From: DATAQC01 sp046263055
GTDB taxonomy: Bacteria > Actinomycetota > Acidimicrobiia > Acidimicrobiales > AC-14
Assembly: GCA_046263055.1 (NCBI GenBank)
Contig: JBHELO010000158.1
Span: 1-43,084, forward strand
Length of the DNA: 43,084 bases
Direction of reading: 5' to 3'
Under the pieces are notes generated by a model. The model did not search any database. It was not told where the DNA came from and saw only the letters and a list, made by a program, of their open reading frames with translations. Positions 25,402 to 33,988 of the stretch are shown piece by piece; the first letter of the stretch is position 1; every line of letters begins with the position of its first letter. Position numbers and translations under genes: made by a program.

Positions 25402-26367
25402 ATGCACACTGTCGCCACCGTGGTGGCCCCGGAGGTGTCGATGTTCGAGCTGGCGGTGGCCTGCGAGGTGTTCGGCCTCGACCGCTCGGACCTGGTGGAC
25501 CCCTGGTACCGGCACGCGGTGTGCGCCGGCGGGGCGCCGCCCCTGCTCAGCCCCGAGGGCATCACCGTGCACGCCCCTCACGGCCTCGACCAGGTGGCCG
25601 CCGCCGACACCGTGATCATCCCCGGGTGGCCGTACCGGACGTGCCCGCCGGGCGACGACCTCCTCGACGCCTTGCGCACCGCCCACGGCCGGGGAGCCCG
25701 CCTGCTGTCCATGTGCAGCGGAGCCTTCGTGCTGGCCGCCACCGGACTGCTCGACGGCCGTCCGGCCACGACCCACTGGATGCACGCCGCCGAGCTGGCC
25801 CGGCGCTACCCCCGGGTCCGGGTGGACGCCCGGGTGCTCTATGTGGACACCGGCGACAACCTGCTCACCTCGGCCGGCACGTCGGCGGGCATCGACCTCT
25901 GTCTCCACGTGGTGCGCTGCGACCACGGGGCCGAGGTGGCCAACGCGGTGGCCCGCCGCATGGTCACGCCGCCCCACCGGGAGGGCGGCCAGGCCCAGTT
26001 CGTCGACCTCCCGGTGGCCGGCGCCACGGGCGACGACCCCATCGCCGGCGTCCTGGAGTGGATGCTCGAGCACCTCGATCTCCCGCTGGCGGTGGAGGAC
26101 CTGGCCCGCCGGGCGGCCATGAGCCCCCGCACCTTCGCCCGCCGCTTCCGGGCCGCCACCGGGACCACCCCCCACCGCTGGCTCCTCGGCCAGCGCCTCC
26201 TCGTGGCCCAGCGCCTGCTGGAGACCACGGAGCAGCCGGTGTCGTGGGTGGCGGCCCGCAGCGGCTTCGGCACCGTCGCCGGCCTACGGGTGCACTTCCA
26301 GCGGGAGCTGGGATCGTCGCCCCTCGCCTACCGCCACGCCTTCCACTGCATCGACGCCGCCGGGTGA
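25402..26367 (+). CDS. GlxA-family regulator: DJ-1/PfpI domain plus AraC-type HTH
   Basis: A 321-residue transcriptional regulator. Residues 1-190 are a DJ-1/PfpI-like domain with the nucleophile-elbow sequence LLSMCSGAFVLAATGLLDG. Residues 215-318 carry two AraC HTH motifs: VEDLARRAAMSPRTFARRFR and VSWVAARSGFGTVAGLRVHF. Such proteins use the DJ-1 domain as a sensor. The start at ATG 25402 fits the family N-terminus (HTVATVVAPEVSMFEL). It may control the divergent small gene or the ABC exporter that follows 133 bases later; neither is demonstrated. Confidence 0.93.
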   Translation: MHTVATVVAPEVSMFELAVACEVFGLDRSDLVDPWYRHAVCAGGAPPLLSPEGITVHAPHGLDQVAAADTVIIPGWPYRTCPPGDDLLDALRTAHGRGARLLSMCSGAFVLAATGLLDGRPATTHWMHAAELARRYPRVRVDARVLYVDTGDNLLTSAGTSAGIDLCLHVVRCDHGAEVANAVARRMVTPPHREGGQAQFVDLPVAGATGDDPIAGVLEWMLEHLDLPLAVEDLARRAAMSPRTFARRFRAATGTTPHRWLLGQRLLVAQRLLETTEQPVSWVAARSGFGTVAGLRVHFQRELGSSPLAYRHAFHCIDAAG

Positions 26368-26500
26368 GCCCGGGCGCCGTCCGCCACCGAGGTGGGGACA
26401 CCGTGCGGTGCCCCGGCCCGGGAGCGCCTACCCAGCCCGGGTCGGCCGGCGGGGGGAAACCGGCTTGCCGTCGGGCGCCGGAGTTGGTTGGCTCGGGAGC

Positions 26501-27523
26501 GTGACCGACGCGCCCGCCATCGAGGTCGAGGGACTGCGCAAGTCGTTCGGGGCGGTCAACGCCCTGGCCGGCATCGACCTCGCCGTCCCGCCCGGCACCG
26601 TGCTCGGCCTCCTGGGCCCCAACGGCGCCGGCAAGACCACCGCGGTGCGCATCCTGACCACCCTGTTGCACCCCGACGGCGGGCGGGCCCGGGTGGCCGG
26701 CTACGACGTGGTGGCCGACGCCGTCGCCCTCCGGTCGGCCATCGGCCTGGCCGGCCAGTACGCCGCCATCGACGAGCACCTCACGGGGAGGGAGAACCTC
26801 ACCCTGGTGGGGCGGCTCTACCACCTGCCCAAGGCCGACGTGGCCCGCCGGGCCGGCGAGCTGCTCGAGCGGTTCGACCTGGTGGAGGCGGCCGACCGCA
26901 CGGCCAAGACGTACTCGGGAGGCATGCGCCGGCGCCTCGACCTGGCCGCCAGCCTGGTCGGCAACCCGGCGGTGCTGTTCCTCGACGAGCCCACCACCGG
27001 CCTCGACCCCCGCAGCCGCATCGGCCTGTGGGAGGTCATCGAGCAGCTCGTCACCGACGGCACGACCCTCCTGCTCACCACCCAGTACCTGGAGGAGGCC
27101 GACCGCCTGGCCCACGCCATCGCCGTGATCGACAACGGCCGGGTCATCGCCGAAGGCAGCTCCGACGAGCTGAAGTCACGCGTCGGCGGCGAGGTGCTGG
27201 ACCTCACGGTGGCCCCCCCGGACGCGGTGGCGGCAGCCGGGGCCCTGGCGCCGGTGGCGGCGGGCGACGCCCAGGTGGAGGCGGACACCGGCCGCGTGTC
27301 GGTCCCCGTGAAGGGCGGGGGCGGCCGGGTGGCCGACGCCGTGCGCCTGCTCGACGGCGCGGGCGTCACCATCGTCGACGTTGCCCTGCGCCGACCGACG
27401 CTCGACGACGTCTTCCTGGCCCTCACCGGCCACGCCGCCGAGGACCCGTCGGCGGCCCCGGGCGCGGGTGTCGACAGCCGGGGCGCCGGGCGGACATCGT
27501 CGCGAGCCAGGACCCGAGCTTGA
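26501..27523 (+). CDS. DrrA-type ABC transporter ATP-binding protein
   Basis: A 340-residue nucleotide-binding subunit. Walker A GPNGAGKTT, Q-loop AGQYAAID, signature YSGGMRRRLDLA, Walker B VLFLDEPTTGLD and switch His region TLLLTTQYLEEADRL are all intact. The C-terminal part matches the daunorubicin-resistance DrrA subfamily (LTVAPPDAV... and ALRRPTLDDVFLALTG). GTG 26501 gives the conserved N-terminus. It overlaps the permease start by four bases. The pair likely exports a lipid, antibiotic or other hydrophobic compound. Confidence 0.94.
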   Translation: MTDAPAIEVEGLRKSFGAVNALAGIDLAVPPGTVLGLLGPNGAGKTTAVRILTTLLHPDGGRARVAGYDVVADAVALRSAIGLAGQYAAIDEHLTGRENLTLVGRLYHLPKADVARRAGELLERFDLVEAADRTAKTYSGGMRRRLDLAASLVGNPAVLFLDEPTTGLDPRSRIGLWEVIEQLVTDGTTLLLTTQYLEEADRLAHAIAVIDNGRVIAEGSSDELKSRVGGEVLDLTVAPPDAVAAAGALAPVAAGDAQVEADTGRVSVPVKGGGGRVADAVRLLDGAGVTIVDVALRRPTLDDVFLALTGHAAEDPSAAPGAGVDSRGAGRTSSRARTRA

Positions 27524-28320
27524 CCACAGTGGCCGCTCCCGCCCGGGCGCCGGCCGGCCACGCCCTTCCCGAGGTCGTCTCCGATGCGGTGGCCATGACC
27601 CGGCGCAACCTCCTGCACTACCTGCGGGTGCCGGCCCTGATCGTGTTCTCGACGGTGTCGCCGGTGATGTTCGTGCTGCTGTTCACCTACGTGTTCGGCG
27701 GCGCCATCCCCGTGGGCGGCGTCAGGTACGTGGACTACCTGATGGCCGGGATCTTCGTGCAGACGGTGGCCTTCGGCTCCACCCAGACCGGCGTCGGCCT
27801 GGCCGACGACCTGTCGCGAGGGATGGTGGACCGCTTCCGGTCCCTGCCCATGGCCCGCTCGGCGGTGCTGGCCGGGCGCACCATGGCCGACACCGTGCGC
27901 AACGCCTTCGTGGTCCTGGTGATGCTCGTCGTGGGACTGCTGGTGGGCTTCCGGCCGTCGGGCTCCATCCTCGCGGTGGGAGCGTCCTTGCTGGTGGTCG
28001 TGGCCTTCGGCCTCGCCCTCTCGTGGATCTCGGCCGCCATCGGCCTGGCCGTGGGCAACGTGGAGGCGGCCCAGTCGGCCGGCTTCGTATGGATCTTCCC
28101 CCTCACCTTCGCCAGCTCCGCCTTCGTGCCGCTGAGGTCCATGCCCGGGTGGCTCCAGGCGTGGGCCAAGGTCAACCCCGTCACCAACACCGTCAACGCG
28201 GCGCGCAACCTCCAGCTCGGCAAGCCGGCGGCCACCGACCTGTGGCACTCGGTGCTGTGGATGGTGGCCATCCTGGTGGTCTTCGTGCCGCTCGCCGTCC
28301 GCCGCTACCGGCGTACGTGA
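27520..28320 (+). CDS. DrrB-type ABC-2 transporter permease
   Basis: A 266-residue membrane subunit with six hydrophobic segments. The family landmarks are MTRRNLLHYLRVPALIVFST, VSPVMFVLLFTYVFGG, DRFRSLPMARSAVLAGR and the C-terminal MPGWLQAWAKVNPVTNTVNAA. TTG 27520 overlaps the ATPase stop (TTGA), with ccagga seven bases upstream; GTG 27529 is an alternative. It forms the transmembrane part of the exporter with the preceding ATPase. Confidence 0.92.
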   Translation: MTTVAAPARAPAGHALPEVVSDAVAMTRRNLLHYLRVPALIVFSTVSPVMFVLLFTYVFGGAIPVGGVRYVDYLMAGIFVQTVAFGSTQTGVGLADDLSRGMVDRFRSLPMARSAVLAGRTMADTVRNAFVVLVMLVVGLLVGFRPSGSILAVGASLLVVVAFGLALSWISAAIGLAVGNVEAAQSAGFVWIFPLTFASSAFVPLRSMPGWLQAWAKVNPVTNTVNAARNLQLGKPAATDLWHSVLWMVAILVVFVPLAVRRYRRT

Positions 28321-28392
28321 GCGCGCCGGGCGCCCGGCGGGCGGGCCCCGGCCGGCGGGCGGGCCCTGTCCACCCTCCGGGCTGAGCACGGC

Positions 28393-29106
28393 GTGGCCTC
28401 GGGAGCGGCGCGCTGGGTGCGGTCCTCGCTCGGGCGGGTGGCCCGCCTGGCCCTGCCCGGCGTCCGCCAGGTGTACGCCCAGGTGGCCGCCTACGCCCGG
28501 TCGTGGGAGGAGGCCAACGACGCCGATGCCGCCGGCACCGGCCCCCTGTGGGTGGTGCTCGGCGACTCCACCGCCCAGGGCATCGGCGCCCCCTCCTTCG
28601 ACCAGGGCTACGTGGGCCAGCTCCGGTCCGCCCTGGACGAGCACTCGCCCCGGCCGTGGCGCGTGCTCAACCTGTCACGCTCCGGCGCCCGGGCGGCCGA
28701 CGTGGTGACCACCCAGCTCCCCCGCCTGGCCGCCGTGGACCCCGCCCCCGACCTGGTGACGTGTGCCATCGGCGCCAACGACATGGTCCCGACCCCGTTG
28801 CCGGCGGTGATGGCGTCCATGCGGGCCATCCTGGCCGCCCTCCCCCGGCGGGCGGTGGTGGCCACCGTGCCCCAGGGCCTGCGCCCGCCCAAGGCCCAGG
28901 CCGTCAACGACCTGATCCGGGCCGAGGCTCCCGCCGCCGGCCTGGTGGTGGCCGACGTGTGGGCCCACACCGGCCCGCCCTGGCACGGCAAGCTGGCCGC
29001 CGACGGCTTCCATCCCGGAATGCTCGGCTACGCCGACTGGGCCGCCGCCTTCGCCGAGGCCCTCGGCCACGCCGGCGGCCCCCTGGCTGCCACGCTCGAG
29101 TCCTGA
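28393..29106 (+). CDS. SGNH/GDSL-family hydrolase
   Basis: A 237-residue esterase/lipase-type protein. Block I is VVLGDSTAQGIGA with nucleophile Ser, block III CAIGANDM with the oxyanion Asn, and block V DGFHPGMLGY with catalytic Asp and His. No signal peptide is evident, though the N-terminus is moderately hydrophobic. It lies 72 bases after the ABC permease on the same strand, behind a G/C-rich repeat that may terminate transcription. Substrate unknown; deacetylation or ester cleavage of lipids or glycans is typical of the family. Confidence 0.9.
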   Translation: MASGAARWVRSSLGRVARLALPGVRQVYAQVAAYARSWEEANDADAAGTGPLWVVLGDSTAQGIGAPSFDQGYVGQLRSALDEHSPRPWRVLNLSRSGARAADVVTTQLPRLAAVDPAPDLVTCAIGANDMVPTPLPAVMASMRAILAALPRRAVVATVPQGLRPPKAQAVNDLIRAEAPAAGLVVADVWAHTGPPWHGKLAADGFHPGMLGYADWAAAFAEALGHAGGPLAATLES

Positions 29107-29199
29107 CCCTCTGTCGCCGGGCCCCCCGGACGTTTGGCGCCGAACCGCGCCGGGCGGTGCCGGCGGCGCGATGTCGGGGAGGAGCCGAGCGACGGCGGC

Positions 29200-29757
29200 T
29201 CAGGGGGCCGGGACCAGCTTGCCGGTGGGGTCAGCCACCCGGAAGGTGATGGACCGCGACCCGGCGGCATTGGTAGCCGCGCACTCGACGATGGTCCCCA
29301 CCGTGGCCAGGCGGGCGTTCCCCGTCCCGCAGTCGAGCTGGTCGCCGGCCTTGGCCTGGGCCCGGGCGGCGTCGAGGACCTTGGCCGTGGACAGGACGAG
29401 CTCGGTGGGCTTCAGGTCGTACTGCGCCGTCTTGGCGGCGGTGTCCACGCTCGTCAACGTCACCGTGTAGGGCGCCGGCAGGTCCTCGACCACCACACTG
29501 CACCCGAAGGTCACGCCCTTGCGCAGGGCGACGGTGGGCGGACAGCGGGCCTCGGTGACCGCCAGGTCGGGCGTGGCCTGCCGCTGCTTGGCCACCAGCG
29601 CCTGCTTCACCGCCGACGTGTCCAGCACCGGGTCGCCGGGGCGGCTGTTCGACGGCCCCGAGGAGGCCCCCGACCCGCCGCTGCCGCAGGCGCCCAGCAG
29701 GAAGGAGCCCGCCATCAACGCGGCGGCCACCACGAGGCGATGCCGGCGGGCCCGCAC
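29200..29757 (-). CDS. DUF4333-like lipoprotein
   Basis: A 185-residue exported lipoprotein. The signal MAGSFLLGACG has lipobox LGAC (Cys about residue 24). It is followed by a Gly/Ser linker and two Cys-paired domains: TEARCPPTVALRKGVTFGCS, the CP...G..F.C pattern of DUF4333, and a second region with DQLDCGTGNARLATVGTIVE ending in a VECAATN strand. Function unknown; anchored outside the membrane. GTG 29757 is four bases from the stop of the upstream AlkA-like gene, so the two are probably cotranscribed. Confidence 0.8.
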   Translation of the reverse strand: MRARRHRLVVAAALMAGSFLLGACGSGGSGASSGPSNSRPGDPVLDTSAVKQALVAKQRQATPDLAVTEARCPPTVALRKGVTFGCSVVVEDLPAPYTVTLTSVDTAAKTAQYDLKPTELVLSTAKVLDAARAQAKAGDQLDCGTGNARLATVGTIVECAATNAAGSRSITFRVADPTGKLVPAP

Positions 29758-29760
29758 GGC

Positions 29761-30675
29761 TCAGATGCTAGCGATCGACCGGAGGGCCAGACGCGGGCCG
29801 ACCCGCGGCGGCCCCGGATGGCCGGCCACGATCAGCCGGAGCACCCGGGCCCGGTGCCCCCGGTAGGGCTCGAGCAGGTCGAGCATGCGGGCGTCGTCGG
29901 CCCGGGGTTCGCCGGCCAGGGCCCATGCCACCTGGTCGGGCAGGTGGTAGTCGCCCACGCTGACCGCGTCGGCGTCGCCCAGGGCCACCACCGCCACCTC
30001 GGCCGCCGTCCAGGCGCCCACGCCGGGGAGGGCGGCCAGCCGCCGGCGGGCGGCCTCCGGGGCCAGTGCCACGGCCTCCTCCACCCGGGCCGCGTAGGAG
30101 CACGCCACCCGGATCGTGTCGGCCCGGCGGCGCTCCACACCGGCGCGGTGGAAGGCCCAGGCCGGGGTGCGGGCCAGGACGTCGGGCGCCGGGGGCACCC
30201 GCAGCCCCGCCGCCCCGGCGGGGCCCGGCGCCGGCTCTCCCAGCGCCCGCACCAGGGCCGCGTAGGACCGCCGGGCCTCCCGCCCGACCACCTTCTGCTC
30301 GAGAATGGACGGGACGAGGGCCTCCACCACCGCCCGCGAGCGCGGGATGCGCAGGCCGGGCAGGCGCCGGTGGAGCTCGGCCACCACCGGGTGGGCGGGC
30401 GAGAAGCCCTCGAGATGGTCGGCGGCGCCCACCAGGTCGGCCAGGCCGGCCAGGGCCCACCCTGCCCCCGGCCCCCACGCCCGGCCGGTCACGGTGGAAC
30501 CGGCGGTCGTCAGGTGGAGGGTGGCCGGGCCCTCAGGCGTGCGGGTGGCCCGCCACACGCCGCCGGGGCCGGTGCGCATGGACGGGTCGCCCGCTCCCCG
30601 CCGCAGTGGCCCGAGGGTGAGGGCCAGGTCGACGGGGCGGTCGAGGACGACGGTTTGGGACCGGGGATCGCCCAC
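29761..30675 (-). CDS. AlkA-like DNA-3-methyladenine glycosylase (HhH-GPD)
   Basis: A 304-residue base-excision repair glycosylase. The HhH-GPD part has LVPSILEQKVVGREARRSYA, the hairpin LPGVGAWTAAEVAV and the catalytic Asp in SVGDYHLPDQVAWAL, followed by a PYRGHRARVLRLI segment typical of AlkA. It should remove alkylated purines. GTG 30675 is chosen since the family-like sequence starts there and it sits 16 bases after the aldehyde dehydrogenase stop; upstream in-frame codons overlap that gene. Confidence 0.88.
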   Translation of the reverse strand: MGDPRSQTVVLDRPVDLALTLGPLRRGAGDPSMRTGPGGVWRATRTPEGPATLHLTTAGSTVTGRAWGPGAGWALAGLADLVGAADHLEGFSPAHPVVAELHRRLPGLRIPRSRAVVEALVPSILEQKVVGREARRSYAALVRALGEPAPGPAGAAGLRVPPAPDVLARTPAWAFHRAGVERRRADTIRVACSYAARVEEAVALAPEAARRRLAALPGVGAWTAAEVAVVALGDADAVSVGDYHLPDQVAWALAGEPRADDARMLDLLEPYRGHRARVLRLIVAGHPGPPRVGPRLALRSIASI

Positions 30676-30691
30676 CGGTGTGGCCGTCCGC

Positions 30692-32107
30692 TCAGCCCTG
30701 GAGGGACTTGACCTCGAGGTACTCCTCGAGGCCCTGGCGGCCCAGCTCCCGGCCGTTGCCCGACTGCTTGTAGCCGCCGAAGGGGGCGAACGGGTTGTAC
30801 CCCCCGCCACACACGTCCACCTGGCCGGTCCGGAGGCGCCGGGCCACGGCCAGGGCCCGGGCCCGGTCGGTCGAGAAGACGGCGCCGTGCAGGCCGTACA
30901 CGGTGCCGTTGGCGATGGCCACCGCCTCGTCCTCGTCGTCGTAGGGCATGATCGCCAGCACCGGCCCGAAGATCTCCTCCTGGGCGATGGCCATGTCCGG
31001 CCGCACGTCGGCGAACACCGTCGGCCGCACGTAGAAGCCCCGGCCGAGGCCCTCCGGGGGCTCGGCGCCCCCGGCCACCAGGCGGGCCCCGTCGGCCTCG
31101 CCCCGACGGATCCAGGACCGCACCCGCTCCCGCTGAGCCCGGCTGGCGAGAGGCCCGAGCGTGGTGGCGGGGTCCAGGGGGTCGCCCGGCGCGAACCCGG
31201 CGGCCACCCGCCGGGCCACCTCCACCGCCTCCCCCTGGCGGGCGCGGGGGACCAGCAGGCGGCTCCAGGCGATGCACGTCTGGCCGGCGTTGAGGAAGCA
31301 CTGGCTGACGGTGGCCCGCACCGCCTCGTCGAGGTCGGCGTCGTCGAGCACCACCGAGGCCGACTTGCCTCCCAGCTCGAGGGTCACCCTCTTGACAGTG
31401 GCGGCGGCCGCCGCCGCCACCCGCCGGCCGGCGGCCGTGGACCCGGTGAAGGACACCATGTCCACGTCGGGCGACGCCACCAGCGCCTCCCCCGCCACCG
31501 GGCCGTCGCCGGTCACCAGGTTGAGCACACCGGGAGGGACGCCCGCGTCCTCGGCCACCCTGGCCAGCACGAAGGCGGAGAGCGGCGCCACCTCGGACGG
31601 CTTGGCCACCACTGTGCACCCGGCGGCCAGGGCGGGCGCCACCTTGCAGGCCAGCTGGTAAAGCGGGTAGTTCCACGGGGTGATGGCGGCCACCACGCCC
31701 ACCGGCTCCCGCACCACCAGGGACCCGGCGGCGTACTCCTCGAACGGGACGTCGCGGGCCATCGCCGCGTAGGAACCGAAGATCACGCCCGGCACCGCGC
31801 CCTGGACGAGGGGGGCCATGGCCACCGGCATGCCCACCTCGCGTGCGACGAGGGTGCCGATCTCGTCGGCCCGGGCCATCAGGCCATCGGAGATCCGCTG
31901 CAGGCAGGCGGCCCGCTCCTCCGCGGGGGTGGCGGCCCAGCCCTCGAAGGCGGCCCGGGCGGCGGCCACCGCCCGCTCGGCGTCCACCGCGCTTCCCGCC
32001 GGCACCCGGCCCATGACCGCCTCGGTGGCGGCGTCGACCACGTCGATGGCCCCGGTGCCGTCGGGCACGACCCACCGACCGCCGACCCACAGGCGGTCAT
32101 GGGCCAT
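30692..32107 (-). CDS. NAD(P)-dependent aldehyde dehydrogenase
   Basis: A 471-residue ALDH-superfamily enzyme of normal length. The cofactor site has PWNYPLYQLACKVAPALAAG and VSFTGSTAAGRRV, the general-base Glu is in VTLELGGKS, and the nucleophile Cys is in NAGQTCIAWS. EEIFGPVLAIMPYDDEDEA and PFGGYKQSGNGRELG complete the fold. It oxidises aldehydes to acids; the substrate is not determined. The 5' region is a 24-base repeat without a purine-rich ribosome site, which is unusual. It is the first gene of a strand with AlkA and the DUF4333 lipoprotein. Confidence 0.95.
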   Translation of the reverse strand: MAHDRLWVGGRWVVPDGTGAIDVVDAATEAVMGRVPAGSAVDAERAVAAARAAFEGWAATPAEERAACLQRISDGLMARADEIGTLVAREVGMPVAMAPLVQGAVPGVIFGSYAAMARDVPFEEYAAGSLVVREPVGVVAAITPWNYPLYQLACKVAPALAAGCTVVAKPSEVAPLSAFVLARVAEDAGVPPGVLNLVTGDGPVAGEALVASPDVDMVSFTGSTAAGRRVAAAAAATVKRVTLELGGKSASVVLDDADLDEAVRATVSQCFLNAGQTCIAWSRLLVPRARQGEAVEVARRVAAGFAPGDPLDPATTLGPLASRAQRERVRSWIRRGEADGARLVAGGAEPPEGLGRGFYVRPTVFADVRPDMAIAQEEIFGPVLAIMPYDDEDEAVAIANGTVYGLHGAVFSTDRARALAVARRLRTGQVDVCGGGYNPFAPFGGYKQSGNGRELGRQGLEEYLEVKSLQG

Positions 32108-32113
32108 GAACTG

Positions 32114-32185
32114 GTGGCCGGCGGCGGTGCCGGCGATGTGGCCGGTGGTGGTGCCGGCGGTGTGGCCGGTGGTGGCGGCGGTGGT
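32114..32185. repeat. 24-base tandem repeat in front of the aldehyde dehydrogenase gene
   Basis: About 2.5 units of a 24-base G/T/C-rich unit; unit boundaries 32127-32150 and 32151-32174 differ at one position, with degenerate partial copies on both sides. It occupies the place where the ALDH ribosome site should be. Such simple repeats can slip and alter expression. Confidence 0.7.
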
Positions 32186-32337
32186 GGCCCGGAGCAGGTC
32201 GCTGATGTCGGTCGGCCCCCTTGCGCGTCCTCGGGCTCATGCGGTCGGCGGCCGCCGCCCCTCGGGCCATGGTAGCGACGGCATCCCGGTACCCCGGAGG
32301 CGGGGCGCCCGTAAGATGGGGCCATGGGAAGGGGGGC

Positions 32338-33852
32338 GTGACGCCGGGAGAGCACACCGAGCTGGCACCCGGGCGGGAATGGGTGGGCGGCGCCCGTCCC
32401 GGGGACAAGCGGCGCCGTCCCCGGCCGGGGTGGCTGAGGCCCGTCCTCGTCGCCGTTCCGTTGGTGGCCATGGCCGCCGGCCTGGTGTTCGTGGTGGTCA
32501 CCGTCGTGCGCATCGCCAACCCTCCGGAGACGGCGGCCGAGAAGGCGGCCAAGGCGGCCCGGGCCGCCGCCGCGGCGCGCTGCGCCTTCCCCGGATGCCC
32601 GGCGGCGGCCGACGCCGGGATCGCCCGGGCCTACGAGGATCCCGGGATCGCCGTCGACCCCAGGAACCCGTCCCACGTGGTCGTGACCGACGTCAACCTG
32701 CAGACCGGCGCGTGCACCTGGCACACCACCACCAACGCCGGCCAGGACTGGACCGACGGCGCCTTTCCCGTGCCCTCCGGGTTCCGGGGCTGCGGGGGGC
32801 TGGACTCGGCCGGCCTGCTCCCCGCCGGCGGCGTGGCCTTCGGGCCGTCGGGCACGGTGTACGCGGTGTTCTCGTCGGCCGGCGGCTGGGACGGCGTCGC
32901 CTCCCGGGGTGCCCTGGCCCAGCACGAGAGCGTGCTGCTGGCCGTCTCGTCCGACGGCGGCAAGGCGTTCACCAGCCACGAGGCGGTCAAGCCGCCCGAC
33001 CCCGATCCCGCCTACATCCGCCCGACTGTGACCGTCGCCCCCGGCCCCGGCGGGCGGGACGAGGTGCTCATCACCACCACCGAGTGCAAGACCGACCCCA
33101 CCCGCGCCACCCGGGCATGCATCGGCGCCCGCTTCGCCCGGTCCACCGACGGGGGAGACACGTTCGCCCCGTCGGTGGACATCGCCCCCCAGGGCGGCAG
33201 CAGCCCGGGCGCCGCCGTGGTGGCGCCCGACGGCGCCATCTACACGACGATCGTGCGCCGCTTCGGCGACGGCTCGGCCGAGGCGGTGCTCGAGCGTTCC
33301 ACCGACGGCGGCCAGACCTTCGCCTCCGCCACCCTGGACCTGCAACCCGGGCTGGGTGCCCAGTACGACCCGGTCAAGCTGGCCCTCGACGCCAAGGGCG
33401 CGATCTACGCCGCCTACGCCGACGCCGGTAAGGGCAGCCTCCAGGTGGTCGTGCGCAAGTCCACCGACAAGGGCGCCACCTTCAGCGAGCCGGTGGTGAT
33501 CAACGCCGGGCTCAACGGCACGACCAACAACCCCCAGATCTCCGTCGCCCCCAACGGCCGGGTGGACGTGGTGTTCTACCGCCAACCCAACCCCGACACC
33601 GCCAACGCGTTCTGGGCGTACTCCACCGATGGCGGCACGACCTTCGTGAGCCGCCAGCTCAACGACAAGCCGATCGACCGCCGCGCCGGCTACTCCGCCG
33701 TCCTGCGGTCCTCGGGCATCGACCATTACGCGCCCGCCATCGCCTCCACCAACGCCACCGCCTACGCGGCCTGGAGCGACACCCGCGACGCCACCAAGGA
33801 CACCGAGACCCAGGACGTCGTCTTCCGCCGCCTCGAGGTCAACGGCTCCTAG
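32338..33852 (+). CDS. Membrane-anchored BNR/sialidase-like beta-propeller protein
   Basis: A 504-residue protein with an N-terminal anchor helix (about 35-58, VLVAVPLVAMAAGLVFVVVT), a short Ala/Lys helix, and a six-bladed-propeller-like ectodomain. Asp-box-type repeats recur: STDGGDTFAP, STDGGQTFAS, STDKGATFSE and STDGGTTFVS. The arginine triad of true sialidases is not obvious, so binding or other hydrolysis is equally likely. GTG 32338 follows GGGAAGGGGGG. It is divergent from the aldehyde dehydrogenase and ends before a strong hairpin. Confidence 0.85.
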   Translation: MTPGEHTELAPGREWVGGARPGDKRRRPRPGWLRPVLVAVPLVAMAAGLVFVVVTVVRIANPPETAAEKAAKAARAAAAARCAFPGCPAAADAGIARAYEDPGIAVDPRNPSHVVVTDVNLQTGACTWHTTTNAGQDWTDGAFPVPSGFRGCGGLDSAGLLPAGGVAFGPSGTVYAVFSSAGGWDGVASRGALAQHESVLLAVSSDGGKAFTSHEAVKPPDPDPAYIRPTVTVAPGPGGRDEVLITTTECKTDPTRATRACIGARFARSTDGGDTFAPSVDIAPQGGSSPGAAVVAPDGAIYTTIVRRFGDGSAEAVLERSTDGGQTFASATLDLQPGLGAQYDPVKLALDAKGAIYAAYADAGKGSLQVVVRKSTDKGATFSEPVVINAGLNGTTNNPQISVAPNGRVDVVFYRQPNPDTANAFWAYSTDGGTTFVSRQLNDKPIDRRAGYSAVLRSSGIDHYAPAIASTNATAYAAWSDTRDATKDTETQDVVFRRLEVNGS

Positions 33853-33887
33853 CCGGGGCACGGCCCGGCGCCGGCGACAGCCTGCGC

Positions 33888-33939
33888 CGAACTGGGTTCG
33901 GTTAGGCGGCGCCAGGGGCGGCTGACCGAACCCGGTTCG
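33888..33939. terminator. Long hairpin between convergent genes
   Basis: The 18-base arms 33888-33905 and 33922-33939 pair with only two G-T type mismatches around a 16-base loop, between the BNR protein and the convergent Fpg gene. It likely terminates both. Confidence 0.75.
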
Positions 33940-33988
33940 CCAAGGCTGGCGGCGTCAGGGGCCGAGCCGCGGCGCGGGCCGCGGGCGA

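Noticed and set aside
28321..28392. G/C-rich repeats between the ABC permease and GDSL gene, considered as a terminator
   Set aside because: Several alternative pairings are possible and none is clearly better than expected for this composition.
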